A DNA stretch of 64,000 bases from Rhizobium sp. R711 (GTDB lineage: Bacteria; Pseudomonadota; Alphaproteobacteria; Rhizobiales; Rhizobiaceae), in contig NZ_LOKZ01000001.1 of assembly GCF_002211365.1 (NCBI RefSeq), forward strand, positions 1 to 64,000. The letters are read 5' to 3'. The notes beneath the pieces were generated by a model. That model saw only the letters and a list, made by a program, of their open reading frames with translations, was not told the DNA's origin and made no database searches. How positions within the stretch are numbered: the stretch's first letter is position 1; every line of letters starts with the position of its first letter. Positions 1 to 8,897 of this stretch are shown here, in pieces. Position numbers and translations under genes: made by a program.

Positions 1-2
1 AT

Positions 3-86
3 ACGCCACGCAAATGTCTTGGCTATCGAACGCCCGCAGAGGTCTTCCGCAAGAAACTGCTCGCCCAGATGCGGTATGCAGGTTAG
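3..86 (+). mobile_element. C-terminal end of an IS30-family transposase
   Basis: The reading frame open from the window edge encodes TPRKCLGYRTPAEVF and stops at 84-86. This matches the usual C-terminus of IS30-family DDE transposases, where a (N)TPRKCLGYRTPxEVF segment follows the catalytic domain. The rest of the element lies outside the window. About 40 bases separate the stop from the point near 128 where a lacI-type reading frame begins, which is the right size for the terminal inverted repeat. A second IS30 piece lies at 6389-6523. Confidence 0.8.
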
Positions 87-127
87 CTTGACCAAGCCCG
101 CAAGTCGCGGTTCAGCATGAACTCACA

Positions 128-512
128 TACCTGGAGGCCATGAAACAGGCTGGGCTGGAGAGCGGAATTATCCGATTGCCGCCCGTTGCCGAAAACCGCG
201 AAGCTGCGATTAGACAGTTTCTCACGGCGGCCGATCGCCCGAAAGCGGTCTTCGTCTGGTCGGATCTCGACGCCGTGCCATTGATCAACGCTGCCAGAAC
301 CAGCGGGATCCGGGTTCCGGAGGATCTCGCCATCATCGGTTACGACAACTCGCCGATGGCCGCTATTCCGCTCGTGGGACTAACGAGCGTGGACCAAAAT
401 GCGCAGCAGCTTGGGTTAACGGCGTCCGAAGTCCTGATGGCGCGCATCGACGGGCCAGGAAGCACAGCATCTGTTGATCGAACCGCACGTCAAACTTCGA
501 GGAAGCGTGTAA
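128..512 (+). pseudogene. LacI-family regulator, 3' part, interrupted by IS30 and frameshifted
   Basis: This is the C-terminal half of the effector-binding domain of a LacI/GalR regulator. It opens with YLEAMKQAGL at the IS30 border and includes the typical IRVPEDLAIIGYDNSPMA segment. Reading continues in one frame to about 455 (VLMARIDG); the expected C-terminus HLLIEPHVKLRGSV then appears in another frame and stops at 510-512, so an indel lies between about 450 and 460. The N-terminal DNA-binding part is absent here, so the gene was split by the insertion element and is probably dead. The family is clear; the target and effector are unknown. Confidence 0.75.
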
Positions 513-1314
513 GCCATTGTACGCTTCGAAAATGTCGCTTGCCGCGAGCTTTCCATGCCAATGTTCACATCGGTGGTTTTATGTGAGGATGAACCTCTCC
601 TAAAGCTCGCGTCATCCACCTCGCAACCTAAGGCGATTGCGGCCGCGGCAGGGACGGATATCTCCAAGAGGGTCAAGATTGAGGCTCTTGAGCGTTTTAA
701 TCCCGAGGTCTTATGTGTGAAGTCGATCGGCTTAGCCGTCTACCGCAAATCATCACGATCATTGGTCAGCTGGAGGTCCGCTGTGCCGACGGTTCGCCAC
801 AGTCGCGTAGTGGCGCGGAATCACCATCGACGAAGCCCAGGCAACAACGTTGCCCCGTGGTGCGAGCTTACGAGTTGATGTTAGGGCGGTCGACACACTC
901 GGCCCGCTCGCCGCGCTGCGGTGCCAGCGATCTCGCGATATCGACAATGTCATTGCGGCAAGCGGTCGGGTCTTCCCTTGTTCCAGGCAATGCCAAGCGC
1001 GATCCTGAAGTCGATCCCCCTCACCTTCTTCAGTTCAAAGGCGCGATTGGGAAGATCGAGCGTTCATTCCGGCGCAAAGCCGATGTCAAGACTCGTAGAG
1101 ACAAGCGATACCAGCGGCGCTCGACCCATGGGGAGCGCCCGAACCATCCCGCGGCGGATCGCTCGGAGCCGGGAGGCGACCATCGCGACCGCAAGTGTCG
1201 CTTCCCGAAACCTGAGTTTCCGTCCGAATGCTTCGCCACGAGCCTTGGCCAAGCCCCGGAACCTTCGTCTCATCCGATCGTTCGCAAAGCAATACGAACG
1301 TGGAGGAGAATTCA
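513..1314. other. Intergenic, no recognised gene
   Basis: Several short overlapping frames are open on both strands, but none has a good ribosome binding site together with a recognisable protein. A frame near 713 reads VDRLSRLPQIITIIGQLE, faintly like a serine recombinase core, but it is too weak to call. Confidence 0.4.
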
Positions 1315-2001
1315 ATGAACAGCTCTGATAACGACCGCGCTCCGGTATTCTCGGGAAATCGCGCAAAAAGCACGCTTACCGCTTTCTATGACAGCCGAAG
1401 CAAAGCTGAAGCGGCGATCGACAAGCTGAGGGCCGCAGGCGTCGCCGACGTCCGCCTGATGCCGGGGTACGAGGCAGATACCGATGGAGCACCTGCCCCT
1501 GAACACGCAACCTTCTGGGCCGGCCTCGAAGATTGGCTCTTCCCGGACGATGACCGGAATGTCTACGCGGAAGGTCTTCGCCGCGGCGGCTTGCTTGTCT
1601 CCGCTTCCGTTGACGATGCCACCTACGATACCGCGCACGGCATCCTGGATGAGGAAGGAGCAATCGACATGGACGAGCGTGCTGACCTCTGGAGGGCGGA
1701 AGGCTGGGGTTCCCCTGACCAGACGACTATCGCGTCTCGCGACGAGGTCTTCCAGGCGAATGTGGCCGCAGGGGCCGCAACCGGAGTTGGTCGCTATACG
1801 CGAAATCTCGGATCTCCGTCCCCGCGCGTACGCTCTTACGACCTGACCAGGGATCTGCCTGACGACGTTGTCGACGACATTGTGCCGACCGGTCATCAGC
1901 GCGACGTGTCGGAAGGCGACCGTCGTGCGGAAGGCGGACTGTCTCAGAGCCAGTCAATTGATGATCTGAGACAGAAGCAGAGCTTTCCAGGGGGAAGATG
2001 A
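1315..2001 (+). CDS. General-stress-like protein (YflT/17M-type N-terminal domain)
   Basis: An acidic soluble protein of 228 residues. The start at 1315 follows a GGAGGAG ribosome binding site; the longer upstream frame has none. Residues about 17-100 (LTAFYDSRSKAEAAIDKL, then GGLLVSASVDD) resemble the N-terminal domain of YflT/general stress protein 17M proteins, which in rhizobia often precedes a YsnF-type domain. Here the C-terminal 120 residues are polar and low in complexity, with no YsnF repeat seen. No signal peptide or membrane segment is visible. It stands alone between decayed regions. A stress role is inferred from the family; no biochemical function can be given. Confidence 0.6.
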   Translation: MNSSDNDRAPVFSGNRAKSTLTAFYDSRSKAEAAIDKLRAAGVADVRLMPGYEADTDGAPAPEHATFWAGLEDWLFPDDDRNVYAEGLRRGGLLVSASVDDATYDTAHGILDEEGAIDMDERADLWRAEGWGSPDQTTIASRDEVFQANVAAGAATGVGRYTRNLGSPSPRVRSYDLTRDLPDDVVDDIVPTGHQRDVSEGDRRAEGGLSQSQSIDDLRQKQSFPGGR

Positions 2002-2360
2002 CTTCGAGGCGGTGTGTCAGCCCGACGCTTCCGTCACGACCCGACAGGTGAGGAGGAGAAGGGCGACGAAAAGAATTGCGCAGCGCGGGCTCGCGGTGGC
2101 GCGCCGAAAGCAAGCCCCAATCAATCGATGGCTGACCACTGCCTTTCGCAGCAACGGGCGATGCTGTCGGTGTTTTCCTGATTGGCGCCGCGATTTCGGA
2201 GCACCTTCGATGGGCGACAAGGAAGGTCAAGTAACCGTCGCCAAGGGTAAGGTGCAGGCCATTCAGAACGCTATGCTAAGCAAGAACTGCGCGGGGTTCG
2301 TAGCGCGGCTTAGTTTGATGGCGGCGTTGTGTCGCGGTGAGTATCCTTCGCAAGCCCGCC
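2002..2360. other. Intergenic, nothing recognised
   Basis: It lies between two convergent genes. Open frames here lack ribosome binding sites and look like chance frames in GC-rich DNA. No clear terminator hairpin with a T-run was found. Confidence 0.35.
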
Positions 2361-3401
2361 TTACGGCCTCAAGCATTTGCAAATGACAGTCGAACCGCGC
2401 ACCGAACAGGACGGGTCTTTCACAGGTGTCCACTGCGATAATTCTCCAGTGAAGGTGGCTTTCAGGAAGTCCCGAATTTCATCCTGAACAGGACTGACGT
2501 CGCGTGGGATGCTGAAGCAACTCCTCCCAATTTGACCAGATGTGAATCCCAGATGGTCAAACGTGGTCCAGCCTACGGCCTTTTGGAGAAGGGTGTCTCC
2601 CTTAAACGCTGGCGAAAGGACGGCGGTTTCAATCTTCCGCAACCTCGCAGGATCCTCGTTGCAAAACCAGATTGGATTGTCTTCCTGCCAGCTCTCCACG
2701 GTGCAATTGGCCCCGGCGTATACGCTCGTAATGGTATTTCCCCATGCATCGGCCTCATTGACATCAATGATTTTAAGAAGATCCGGCCAAGTGGCCTCCA
2801 AGCCCGTATCGAAAACTCGAACCATCTTGAGCGTCCCGTTGCGAAACTCTCCCTTCAGGTCAATCCCATCGGCGACCAACTCGTCAACGATGGAACGAAA
2901 ATCTGGGTATGGAAGCCCGTTAACGGAAAGGAGACTTATGTTCTCTTTCACCCCACGGATATGTTCGAAGTTCTTACTCCTTAGCGCTCTTATGATCCGA
3001 ACTGTAGATTCAGCACCGCGTTTTTTTACTCCGCCGACGGTGACAGCGTAAGCACTCGAGGAGCGACCAGCGAAATAGTCCCATCCCTCTTGATCAGCGC
3101 CGTTGTCCATCAGCAGGTCGATCAAACGATCATCAGCCTGCGCCAGCAGCGCTTCCTTCACAAAGCTCCGCTTGAACCGCCCATCGGCATATCCATTTCC
3201 GTCGACATTCCCGCGACGTAAGATAGTGCGAGCGCTAACAAAATCGTTCTGCCCTATCGCAGCCATCAAGGCGCGACCATCATCGGTAACAGGATCTGCG
3301 ATTGCAGCCTTTGGCAATCCGCAACCAAGAACGAACGTCACCAGCGTCATCGCGATGAAATGCGGCCGCCGTCGCGTGATACGTCGAGGAGTGACAATCA
3401 T
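2361..3401 (-). CDS. Secreted ankyrin-like protein, function unknown
   Basis: A protein of 346 residues. I chose the start at 3401 because AAGGTGAG precedes it at proper spacing and because the protein then opens with an arginine-rich stretch and a hydrophobic core (IAMTLVTFVLGCGLPKAAIA), a signal peptide probably cleaved near residue 36. The next segment (ALMAAIGQNDFVSARTILRR, later LIDLLMDNGADQEGW) has ankyrin-like helix pairs. The C-terminal part has several cysteines, fitting an exported protein. I do not recognise the full-length family. It stands alone, with decayed DNA upstream. Confidence 0.55.
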   Translation of the reverse strand: MIVTPRRITRRRPHFIAMTLVTFVLGCGLPKAAIADPVTDDGRALMAAIGQNDFVSARTILRRGNVDGNGYADGRFKRSFVKEALLAQADDRLIDLLMDNGADQEGWDYFAGRSSSAYAVTVGGVKKRGAESTVRIIRALRSKNFEHIRGVKENISLLSVNGLPYPDFRSIVDELVADGIDLKGEFRNGTLKMVRVFDTGLEATWPDLLKIIDVNEADAWGNTITSVYAGANCTVESWQEDNPIWFCNEDPARLRKIETAVLSPAFKGDTLLQKAVGWTTFDHLGFTSGQIGRSCFSIPRDVSPVQDEIRDFLKATFTGELSQWTPVKDPSCSVRGSTVICKCLRP

Positions 3402-3606
3402 GTGCTCACCTTTGAACCCGACTGAGGCGTACTTTCCGCCCTCGCTGCAAGCCAACTCGGCCTCGCACTTGGGAATGGCGCGGGTCTTCTTTCGGACCTT
3501 CCAGTGGCGGTCGCCCAGTGGCATATCTAACCAGCGCCACTATGGAAAGCACGATCCAAAGGGCGCTGTTGGGCTTGGCTATGATCCCTCACCCGGCTAG
3601 ATGCGG

Positions 3607-3780
3607 CTAGTGCGGATGGAGCCGAACGGCGACTGTTTTCCTCATCGCGATGGCAAGCGGATCATTGAATATCTCCAAGGCGCGCTTTGCTTGGTCCGGA
3701 AACAACCAGCTGTCGTCGATCCGCCAGAATTGGCAGAATAGCTCGTCGAAGTCACGCCGCCTTATCCAACGTATGGTTTC
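3607..3780 (-). pseudogene. Coding remnant, unknown protein
   Basis: A frame of 57 codons encodes a protein-like stretch (FDELFCQFWRIDDSWLFPDQ, then AKRALEIFNDPLAIAMRK) and ends at a stop at 3607. It has no start codon and an in-frame stop lies just upstream, so it looks like the 3' fragment of a lost gene. I could not name the family. It lies 74 bases downstream of the DUF1998 remnant on the same strand. Confidence 0.35.
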
Positions 3781-3853
3781 GCGCTCCGCTCAAGCCCTGC
3801 CGGACCCATCAGTGACTCTTCTTCGCCAGGTCGCGTTCTGCCATTCGACGGCG

Positions 3854-4264
3854 CTAACGGCCGTTGATCTCATCGAGAGATCGGTCTACTGCCGATGCAG
3901 CCCAGTCCGACACCTCGAAGCAATCGTAGTTGCCGTCGAACCCGGCGTCGTAGGACGGATCGGCAACGGCTCGCCGCGGCCACTCCTCCACCTCGTCCAG
4001 AATGCTCTTGATGAGACCTGCAACCGGAATAGTGCTGTCGCCGAGCAGATGGCGACAGAAGCCAGAGCCGTTCGGCAGAGCTTCCGAGATCTGAAGATAT
4101 GGAAGCCGTTCACCCCTCGAGGTCACCATGATGTTCGGCGCGAGGGCGTCGAACTCTTCGGGTGCGATGTCGAGATCCAATGCTGTCCTTTGCACCAAAA
4201 TCTCGGTTGCTGAAATCGCCGCAGCGCGTACGCTTGTTCTCGATGGTTCAAGCCGATCCGACAC
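3854..4264 (-). pseudogene. C-terminal remnant of a DUF1998 helicase-associated protein
   Basis: An open frame of 136 codons with only a weak GTG start. The stretch ATEILVQRTALDLDIAPEEF followed by LPYLQISEALPNGSGFCRHL matches the DUF1998 domain found at the C-terminus of MrfA/YprA-type DEAD-box helicases and related defence proteins. The end (DAGFDGNYDCFEVSDWA) also fits that family's C-terminus, but the four-cysteine zinc segment expected between the two parts is missing, so an internal deletion is likely. The helicase core is absent. The fragment begins 10 bases after the hipA stop codon, suggesting a recombination junction. The family call is from pattern only. Confidence 0.5.
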
Positions 4265-4273
4265 GGCCGACGA

Positions 4274-5563
4274 CTACGGTTGACGGTGCACTTCGTCCAC
4301 CAGGGTCAGCGTCCCAAGGCGATCGAGTAGCTGCTTTGCGTTCTTTTCTCCGAGCAGTTCAGGTGCCAATGTCGGCCAATACTCCAGCGCACGTCTGACT
4401 GTCGACACGACCTCGCGGGTGATTAGCTTCCCGTCCAGCCGAAGAAAACTTGCGACCCGCTCGAAACGATGAAGGTTCACGCTTTCGAAGCTGTGAGTTT
4501 TGACGAACCTCAACGCCATAGTGTCGGACGGCATGTAAAGAACGGTCGGGACGAGATCGTAGGCAGGTGACAATCGGATTTCGCCGGGTGCCGGGAAACG
4601 GAAAGACCAGTTCTTGAGATGGCTGTCGCCATTGCCTAAAAGCACGTCTGCAACTACCCTGCGGACGGCTTCCAATATGTCATCACGATGGTCGGTGCTG
4701 AAGCGGCGCACCATGTTAATGATGGTCTCGGTCGTCGCCATCGTATATTTTCGATCGCCTATCGCTCCCAGAACTTGGGCTGCGTCTTCGATGTGAATGC
4801 GACGATCATCGTCGGCACGGTCGAAGCGATCGACGACGAGAACGCGCTCACCATGAGCCAACAGTTCCGCAGGGATGCCACTGATCGCGGTGCTGTTGAC
4901 AAGCCGGCAGTTTGCTGTTCGCACGCCGATTATTCTTGCCATCTGCATGGCCGCGTGTTCAGCTTCCGGCAGCCCTGGGTATCGCTCGCTTGCCACCTTG
5001 ATGATGCAACGGCCAGTGTTACCGCGACCAGGAACCGTCAATCTGTCGCCCTCGACGTTGGCGGTGAACTTGAGCTGGACGCCTGCGAGCGAGAATTTAA
5101 CCGCGCCGTCGGGCAGCGGGACATCTACGCCATGTACCTTTTCGATGGTGAGTGGCCCGGCTGACGCTGGGATCGCGGTTTCCGGTACGACGAGGACTGC
5201 GCCGGGGAGATCGGCCCCGAGGCGGGTCAGGACGTCGAACTCGTCGTGATCGCCCGGCCCCATTTCGCTCAACACGAGGTCCCTGAGGGCGCCCTCCGGA
5301 AGCAGCCCTGAAAACCATGGGGGCAATGTGCCGTGAAGCCCAATTTTGTCGCCACGTCGCGCCAGACGATTGCGTGTGCCCTCGTCATCGTCAGGATCGA
5401 ACCAACCCAGGCTTAAAATTGGCCGGGTTGGATCCCGCAGGAACGTTTCCGCAACGACAAACGCGACGGCGCCATCACTGTCGCGCGTTAGGGTCCCTAC
5501 CCTAACCTTCCCGAGTGTCTGATCCAGAAGATGGACGCCGAGAATCGCCGATGATTTCGCCAT
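4274..5563 (-). CDS. hipA: HipA-family serine/threonine kinase toxin
   Basis: At 429 residues it is close to the usual HipA length. HipA toxins phosphorylate a tRNA synthetase or other targets and slow growth; the paired HipB blocks this. Visible landmarks are the N-terminal HipA_N region, the SLAGVQLKF segment before the phosphate-binding loop, the VVDRFDR motif, the catalytic loop LLGNGDSHLKNW and the metal-binding SPAYDLVPT. All kinase residues I can judge are present, so the toxin looks intact. Its ATG overlaps the hipB stop by one base (TAATG), so the two are translationally coupled, antitoxin first. The target in this organism is unknown. Confidence 0.9.
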   Translation of the reverse strand: MAKSSAILGVHLLDQTLGKVRVGTLTRDSDGAVAFVVAETFLRDPTRPILSLGWFDPDDDEGTRNRLARRGDKIGLHGTLPPWFSGLLPEGALRDLVLSEMGPGDHDEFDVLTRLGADLPGAVLVVPETAIPASAGPLTIEKVHGVDVPLPDGAVKFSLAGVQLKFTANVEGDRLTVPGRGNTGRCIIKVASERYPGLPEAEHAAMQMARIIGVRTANCRLVNSTAISGIPAELLAHGERVLVVDRFDRADDDRRIHIEDAAQVLGAIGDRKYTMATTETIINMVRRFSTDHRDDILEAVRRVVADVLLGNGDSHLKNWSFRFPAPGEIRLSPAYDLVPTVLYMPSDTMALRFVKTHSFESVNLHRFERVASFLRLDGKLITREVVSTVRRALEYWPTLAPELLGEKNAKQLLDRLGTLTLVDEVHRQP

Positions 5564-5910
5564 TACTGTTCCCCATTGTCGTCTTCATCGAGATCGACGA
5601 AAAGTTCGTCAAATGCGCTGGCCGCCGTACCTTTATTCTGGTGTTCTCTAGCATCGCCAATCAACTGCCTCACTTCCCCCATCCGGGACTTCGGCAGCAG
5701 GACCGGCACAAGGTCGAGGGCATCGCAGATTTCGGCAAACAGCGTCAGTCGATCCCTACCCCGTCGATCGGTTGCAAGGTCCCTTTCGAGTTCCGATATT
5801 CGCGCCCGGTCCCGGCCGAGCCTGGTCGCAAGTGCAGGCTGGCTGAGACCGCGTCGCTTACGGGCGGCCAACAGTTGCTCGCCGAGAGTGTTGAAGATCG
5901 TGGTACTCAT
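5563..5910 (-). CDS. hipB: HipB-like helix-turn-helix antitoxin
   Basis: A protein of 115 residues with an XRE-type helix-turn-helix at about 9-65 (LGEQLLAARKRRGLSQPALA, then RISELERD). It should neutralise HipA and repress the operon. It lies immediately upstream of hipA with a one-base overlap. An ATTCCG direct repeat lies between about 5912 and 5945, just upstream of the start, and could be part of the autoregulatory site, but this is only suggestive. The C-terminal tail is acidic (FVDLDEDDNGEQ). Confidence 0.85.
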   Translation of the reverse strand: MSTTIFNTLGEQLLAARKRRGLSQPALATRLGRDRARISELERDLATDRRGRDRLTLFAEICDALDLVPVLLPKSRMGEVRQLIGDAREHQNKGTAASAFDELFVDLDEDDNGEQ

Positions 5911-6388
5911 GCGGAATATCGCTCATCTATAGGTGGGTGTACGGAATTTCGTCCTGCCTTAAGATAGACTAGAATGCGTAATTCCGCAACAGTGACCCAT
6001 AACGAGCGGAATAGCGCACCTTTTCGCCGCTGACGACGAGCCCGCTCTCGGTGAAGCGTGATGATATTGATCTCGCCTCTTGTCCCCTCACCGACCCTGC
6101 CCTCAAACTCTTTGGATCTTCCGATGGGAAGCCCCACTTTTCGGGCTCGGCCAAATGCCCTTTCGACCATCGCGCGACGAACTTCGATCGACATGACTAA
6201 CGCCATCCATACGGGGCAATGCCGCCGCGCCGAGGTCTTTTAGGCTGAATGCGGCTGTCATCCGCCCCTCAATACTCAAGTTTGATCAACCAGGCGACCA
6301 GCCAGCCGCCAAAATAGCGCGACCTCTACTCCGATCGATTTCACGATGTACTCTACGCCGCGTGCGGTGGTGGCCCTATCTGCAAGCG
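5911..6388. other. Intergenic upstream of hipB
   Basis: It holds the hipBA promoter region at its left end. The minus-strand frames here (for example 5969-6154) have no clear ribosome binding site or recognisable domain, so I call no gene. Confidence 0.35.
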
Positions 6389-6523
6389 AGCATCGGTGCC
6401 TGGTTCTGCGGTCCGCAATCTCCGTGGCAAAAAGGCACCGTCGAAAACACGAACAGACGAGCACGCAAATGGCTATCGAGAGAGGTCGATCCGCTCGGTG
6501 GTTACTTGCCAGTAGCCGCATAA
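6389..6523 (+). mobile_element. Internal fragment of an IS30-family transposase
   Basis: The frame reads SIGAWFCGPQSPWQKGTVEN and continues with NRRARKWLSREVDPL. This is the conserved end of the IS30 DDE catalytic domain, with the catalytic glutamate in GTVEN. Homology fades after about 6500 and the frame stops at 6521-6523. No ends or other transposase segments are visible, so it is a relic. It belongs to the same family as the 3-86 piece. Confidence 0.75.
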
Positions 6524-6589
6524 TTTATCCATTTGACTTCTCGCATACGCCATCGGCTTTCGATAAAAGATATAAACCACGAGGCCGAT

Positions 6590-7356
6590 ATGATGCACCC
6601 AAAGCTATCCTTGCAGCTGTACTCGATGAGGGAGCTCGGTACGCTCGATCTGCAACTCCGCGCTGCCGCATCCGCAGGTTTCAATTCGTGGAGCCGCTCG
6701 AGAGCCACCTGCAAGATGCCGCCGAGCTAGCAAGCGGCTTGCGCCGTTACGGGCTCAAAGCGCCAACTGCCCACGTCGGTCTCGATTCCCTTCAGGTGAA
6801 GTCCAAAGGACTTATCGATGCATGCAAAGAGTGCGGCGTCGAAACCGTCTTCTCACCCCACCCCTGGCCCACGTTCAACGGACGGGGCGAGATCGCCTGG
6901 AGGAAATTGGGCGTCGATCTTGCCGCGGTTGCCGAGCGACTGGGAGATCAGTGCATCGCATTTGGATACCACAACACATCCGCGGGCTTCGTCGCAATGG
7001 CTGGTGCACGCTGTGGGATCGACGTTCTCTTCGAAGCTGCACGGGAAAGTCGGCTGCGGTGGCAAGCGGATATCGGTTGGATCCATAGCGCGGGGGCCAG
7101 CCCGTCAGAATGGCTGCGACGTTATCAACGCCTTCTTGATTCCGCTCACATCAAGGACAGAGCTCCAGAAGGAGCAAATGCCGATCAAGGCGGATGGGCA
7201 GACGTCGGCGCAGGAGTTTTGATTTGGCCGAGCCTCTGGCGAGAAGCGATCCGTTGCGGGGCGAAAACACTCGTCGTGGAGCACGATAATCCGAAGAATC
7301 CCTCGGAATTTGCAAGGCGCAGCTTCGATTATCTCAGTCGCTTCCTGGCTTCGTGA
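6590..7356 (+). pseudogene. Sugar phosphate isomerase/epimerase (TIM barrel), frameshifted
   Basis: The N-terminus (MMHPKLSLQLYSMRELGTL, from 6590) is in one frame and the remainder (FVEPLESHLQDAAELASGL to the stop at 7356) in another. The break lies at about 6681-6692; restoring one base, for example to make GGTTTCGAATTC, would rejoin them as GFEFVEPLE. The product would be about 255 residues of the xylose-isomerase-like TIM barrel family, with barrel-strand motifs such as LRWQADIGW, SAHIKDRAP and TLVVEHDNP. Such enzymes isomerise sugars or inositol derivatives using a divalent metal. Whether the shift is a real mutation or a read error cannot be told here. The ribosome binding site is weak. 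Confidence 0.7.
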
Positions 7357-7686
7357 CCCCCGTCACCTGCTCTCGTCGCACGCGGCCTCGCGCCGCCGCA
7401 ATCACGGCGTCTTAGGTTTTTGGGCGATTACCCGTTGGGGAGACGAGACACATAGAACCAGCTGAAGATCGCCTTAGATGCTGGTTGAACATATGTCTTG
7501 GGAGGCAAAATTCGGGGAGAGATCATCCGTGCTCGGAGGCGTCACGTCCTGTTTGATTGTCATTGTCACGGGGCGACCTACTCTGAACGACGGCTGCTGC
7601 AATTGGCTACGTCTCCAATACTAAACGACCCTCGCTACAAATTACTCCGCGACGAATTACTCGAATGGCACGGTTTGCGGACGGCA
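7357..7686. other. Intergenic, nothing recognised
   Basis: It lies between two convergent genes. A plus-strand frame starting at 7498 runs antisense through the next gene and has no recognisable features. Confidence 0.35.
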
Positions 7687-8151
7687 TCACCTTGGAGTAT
7701 TGCCAGGCTCTTCTTTGATGCCGACCCGATGCTGATAGACCAATTTCCAGCCCTTCCAGCCATTAAACACAAGAACTGCAGCGGCAATGAAAGACAAAAC
7801 CAATCCAGTCGGCACGATGAAATCAGGTCCGTCAATCGTTCGACGCCACAGATTGAACGCCTCGATTAGGACGAGGATAATGTTGCCAGTCATATGAAGC
7901 CACGCATCTCGCAGGCTGCGAATACGGTCGTCGCCAAGAAAGTCTGTCAATCCGGCGAGCGCGGCCAGCGCTGCCATGACAAGGCCAACCCCCAGCATCC
8001 AGTTCGACGCGGCGGACCAGAACGGGTTTGTGGTTATGCTGTAGGCGATGTCGCTGACCAGCGTCGAAACGAAAAACGCGACCGGGAACGGGATCAACAT
8101 CGGGTGGATTGGATGACCAGCAATGCTCAACGTGCTCTTCGGGTTCATCAT
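7687..8151 (-). CDS. DUF2231 inner-membrane protein
   Basis: A protein of 154 residues with four predicted membrane helices and the DUF2231 signature GHPIHPMLIPFPVAFF near the N-terminus, followed by LTDFLGDDRIRSLRDAWLHM. DUF2231 proteins are widespread small membrane proteins of unknown function; the paired histidines suggest heme or metal contact, which is not proven. The ATG at 8151 follows GGAGG by a short A-rich spacer; the TTG at 8163 inside the longer frame overlaps that site and is unlikely. It is monocistronic. Confidence 0.8.
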   Translation of the reverse strand: MMNPKSTLSIAGHPIHPMLIPFPVAFFVSTLVSDIAYSITTNPFWSAASNWMLGVGLVMAALAALAGLTDFLGDDRIRSLRDAWLHMTGNIILVLIEAFNLWRRTIDGPDFIVPTGLVLSFIAAAVLVFNGWKGWKLVYQHRVGIKEEPGNTPR

Positions 8152-8897
8152 TTTTTCCTCCAACCTTCATCAACTCGGTGAGCGGCAATATTGCGAGTTG
8201 TCGTCGCTCTCATTGAAGTGACCCCACCGCAGCGCAGGAACCCCGTGCCTTTGCGATCGAAGAGGCTCGTGTGGATTTGGAGATATGGCCCGACATGTGA
8301 GCGCTCTTAATGCTCAAGGTCATGACGTGGCCATGCTTCGCGATTTTCTTCGTCTCGCGCGGCCCTGATTGAGAGCCGGTGAGCCATCTAACAACCGGAC
8401 GGCCATTCGGTTCCAGGCTTTTGCCGTGAGCACAAGAAGACGGGCGCGGCGATGGACACGAATGCGCCCGCATGCCGTGAATTCCGGTCATAATAGACGC
8501 GACTGGAGGCAAATCGGCAAACTCGGGCGCACCGGAGCGTTCTCGTAGAAGCCTGACAAGTGATTTCGATAGTGTCTGCGGCCGGTCAAATTTGCCGCCG
8601 TCGCGGTTATCCGAAGGTGCACAGATATCCGCGATTATGGAGCCAACGACATCTCGCAATTGAGGACTCGCTGTGGTCTGCAGCTTATATTCTTCATATG
8701 TTTCGACCGCTAAGGGCGGCGTTGACAAGCCTGAAAAAAGAACTGTTCACTTCATTTGAGGGAAAGATTACCTTGACTGATCGGAATGGAAGCATCCGAT
8801 AAACTGAATTCCGTCTTGAACTTCGTTGACGACCAGCTGCGGCGGGCTCGCTTCCGCGATGTTGCTTGGCGGATCAGCGAACGTATGAGTCCCCGAG
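8152..8897. other. Long intergenic region, no confident gene
   Basis: A minus-strand frame (8210-8728) starts at TTG without a ribosome binding site and does not look like a protein. A short plus-strand frame at 8786 (MEASDKLNSVLNFVDDQLRR) looks mildly protein-like but overlaps the next gene and has only a weak site; I leave it uncalled. Confidence 0.35.

Noticed and set aside
713..880. Possible serine recombinase fragment (VDRLSRLPQIITIIGQLE)
   Set aside because: Only one weak motif, with no catalytic serine segment or other recombinase parts nearby.
8210..8728. Minus-strand ORF of 172 codons
   Set aside because: TTG start without a ribosome binding site, composition unlike a protein, no recognisable family.
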